A stretch of DNA of 64,000 nt, taken from NCBI RefSeq assembly GCF_900215575.1, contig NZ_OBEJ01000005.1:62001-126000 (forward strand), written 5' to 3'. How positions within the stretch are numbered: position 1 is the stretch's first letter; every line of letters begins with the position of its first letter. This document shows, one piece after another, positions 63,691 to 64,000 of this stretch. Below the pieces are notes generated by a model. That model had not been told where the DNA came from. It did not search any database and saw nothing but the letters and a program-made list of their open reading frames with translations. Made by a program: the position numbers and the translations under genes. The stretch is from Natronoarchaeum philippinense (GTDB lineage Archaea > Halobacteriota > Halobacteria > Halobacteriales > Natronoarchaeaceae).

Positions 63691-64000
63691 TTAGTCGTCG
63701 TCCGCCGCCGGCGCTGCTTTCTCGCGGTCCGACCGCGGTCCCTGCATATCGACATCTGGGAGCAGGTCACGTAGGTAGCGACCGGTGTGGGAGTCGTCGG
63801 TTCGGGCAACGTGCTCTGGCGTCCCCGCGGCGACGATCTGCCCGCCTCGCTCGCCGCCTTCGGGGCCGAGATCGAGCACGTGATCGGCGTTCTTGATGAG
63901 ATCGAGCTCGTGCTCGACGACGACGACGGTGTTGCCGTTGTCGGTCAGGCGCTGGAGCACGTCGATCAGCTTGCGCTCGTCGGCCGAGTGCAGCCCGGTC
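63691..64000 (-). CDS. uvrA: UvrA C-terminal fragment (continues past window)
   Basis: The frame runs from the right edge ([20 protein letters not shown], matching the ABC signature region of UvrA) to a stop at 63691. Walker-B-associated [20 protein letters not shown] and the C-terminal [10 protein letters not shown] are diagnostic of UvrA, the damage-recognition ATPase of nucleotide excision repair. Only about the last 103 codons are in the window; the N-terminus lies outside. Confidence 0.95.
   Translation of the reverse strand, partial: TGLHSADERKLIDVLQRLTDNGNTVVVVEHELDLIKNADHVLDLGPEGGERGGQIVAAGTPEHVARTDDSHTGRYLRDLLPDVDMQGPRSDREKAAPAADDD

Noticed and set aside
1-64000. CRISPR array or cas genes
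   Set aside because: No regularly spaced identical repeats with unique spacers, and no cas-like protein, were seen.
1-64000. Insertion sequences or transposase genes
   Set aside because: No transposase-like translation or terminal inverted repeat pair with target duplication was found.

Overview
The window is chromosomal DNA from a halophilic archaeon (class Halobacteria). The evidence is its high G+C content, very acidic proteins, TATA-type promoters lying 22-35 nt before start codons with few Shine-Dalgarno sites, an intron-containing elongator tRNA-Met, archaeal housekeeping genes (psmA/psmB, rpa3/rpap3, gatD, trm1, aRF1, archaeal-type D-aminoacyl-tRNA deacylase) and many families seen mainly in haloarchaea. 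I see no rRNA, CRISPR array, insertion sequence, prophage or replication-origin gene, so this is ordinary core chromosome. Family names were assigned by reading the translations, not by database search.

Layout. 1-2740: a partial haloarchaeal protein, tRNA-Met, an unexplained run of hairpins, a Gfo/Idh/MocA dehydrogenase and a decayed aldo/keto reductase. 2820-12045: membrane and stress genes, including a cysteine-rich copper-storage-like protein, an MFS carrier, an AI-2E family permease, a two-domain K+ channel and two membrane proteins ending in TrkA_C-like domains. 12085-18912: gatD with a GNAT gene, a membrane protein, a two-winged-helix regulator, a secreted protein, small DUF genes, and a Rieske/DUF1648 divergent pair sharing one TATA box. 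19036-25410: psmA-psmB, the pabB-pabA-pabC operon, a helix-hairpin-helix protein and aroE.

25563-33566: a CaCA exchanger, D-aminoacyl-tRNA deacylase, a zinc-binding mini-protein overlapping an Hsp20-like gene, a FAD oxidoreductase, a site-2 protease with CBS domains, a REC-PAS-PAS regulator, tRNA-His and a DUF5814-like protein. 33576-38460: an RHH regulator, the rpa3-rpap3 operon and two oxidoreductases. 38699-45266: a small acidic protein behind an AT-rich promoter, a hexapeptide acyltransferase, small membrane proteins, a xylose-dehydrogenase-like enzyme, TrkA, and a BrkB-PAP2 operon. 45345-54107: trm1, a second REC-PAS-PAS regulator, a SWIM-type protein, a Tat lipoprotein, aRF1, a MinD-type ATPase and argS. 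54166-64000: a MaoC hydratase, FAU-1, several small DUF proteins, a YgfZ-type protein, a geranylgeranyl-reductase-type flavoprotein, a BNR-repeat protein, a DUF4203-like protein and the C-terminus of UvrA.

Functional themes are potassium/ion handling (K+ channel, TrkA, TrkA_C-like proteins, CaCA), translation quality (gatD, trm1, DTD, argS, aRF1), single-strand DNA binding and repair (rpa3, rpap3, uvrA) and chorismate-derived metabolites (aroE, pabABC). The most unexpected non-coding signals are the four consecutive hairpins after tRNA-Met, the palindromic TATA box serving two divergent genes, and tandem duplications at or next to the 3' ends of three genes.
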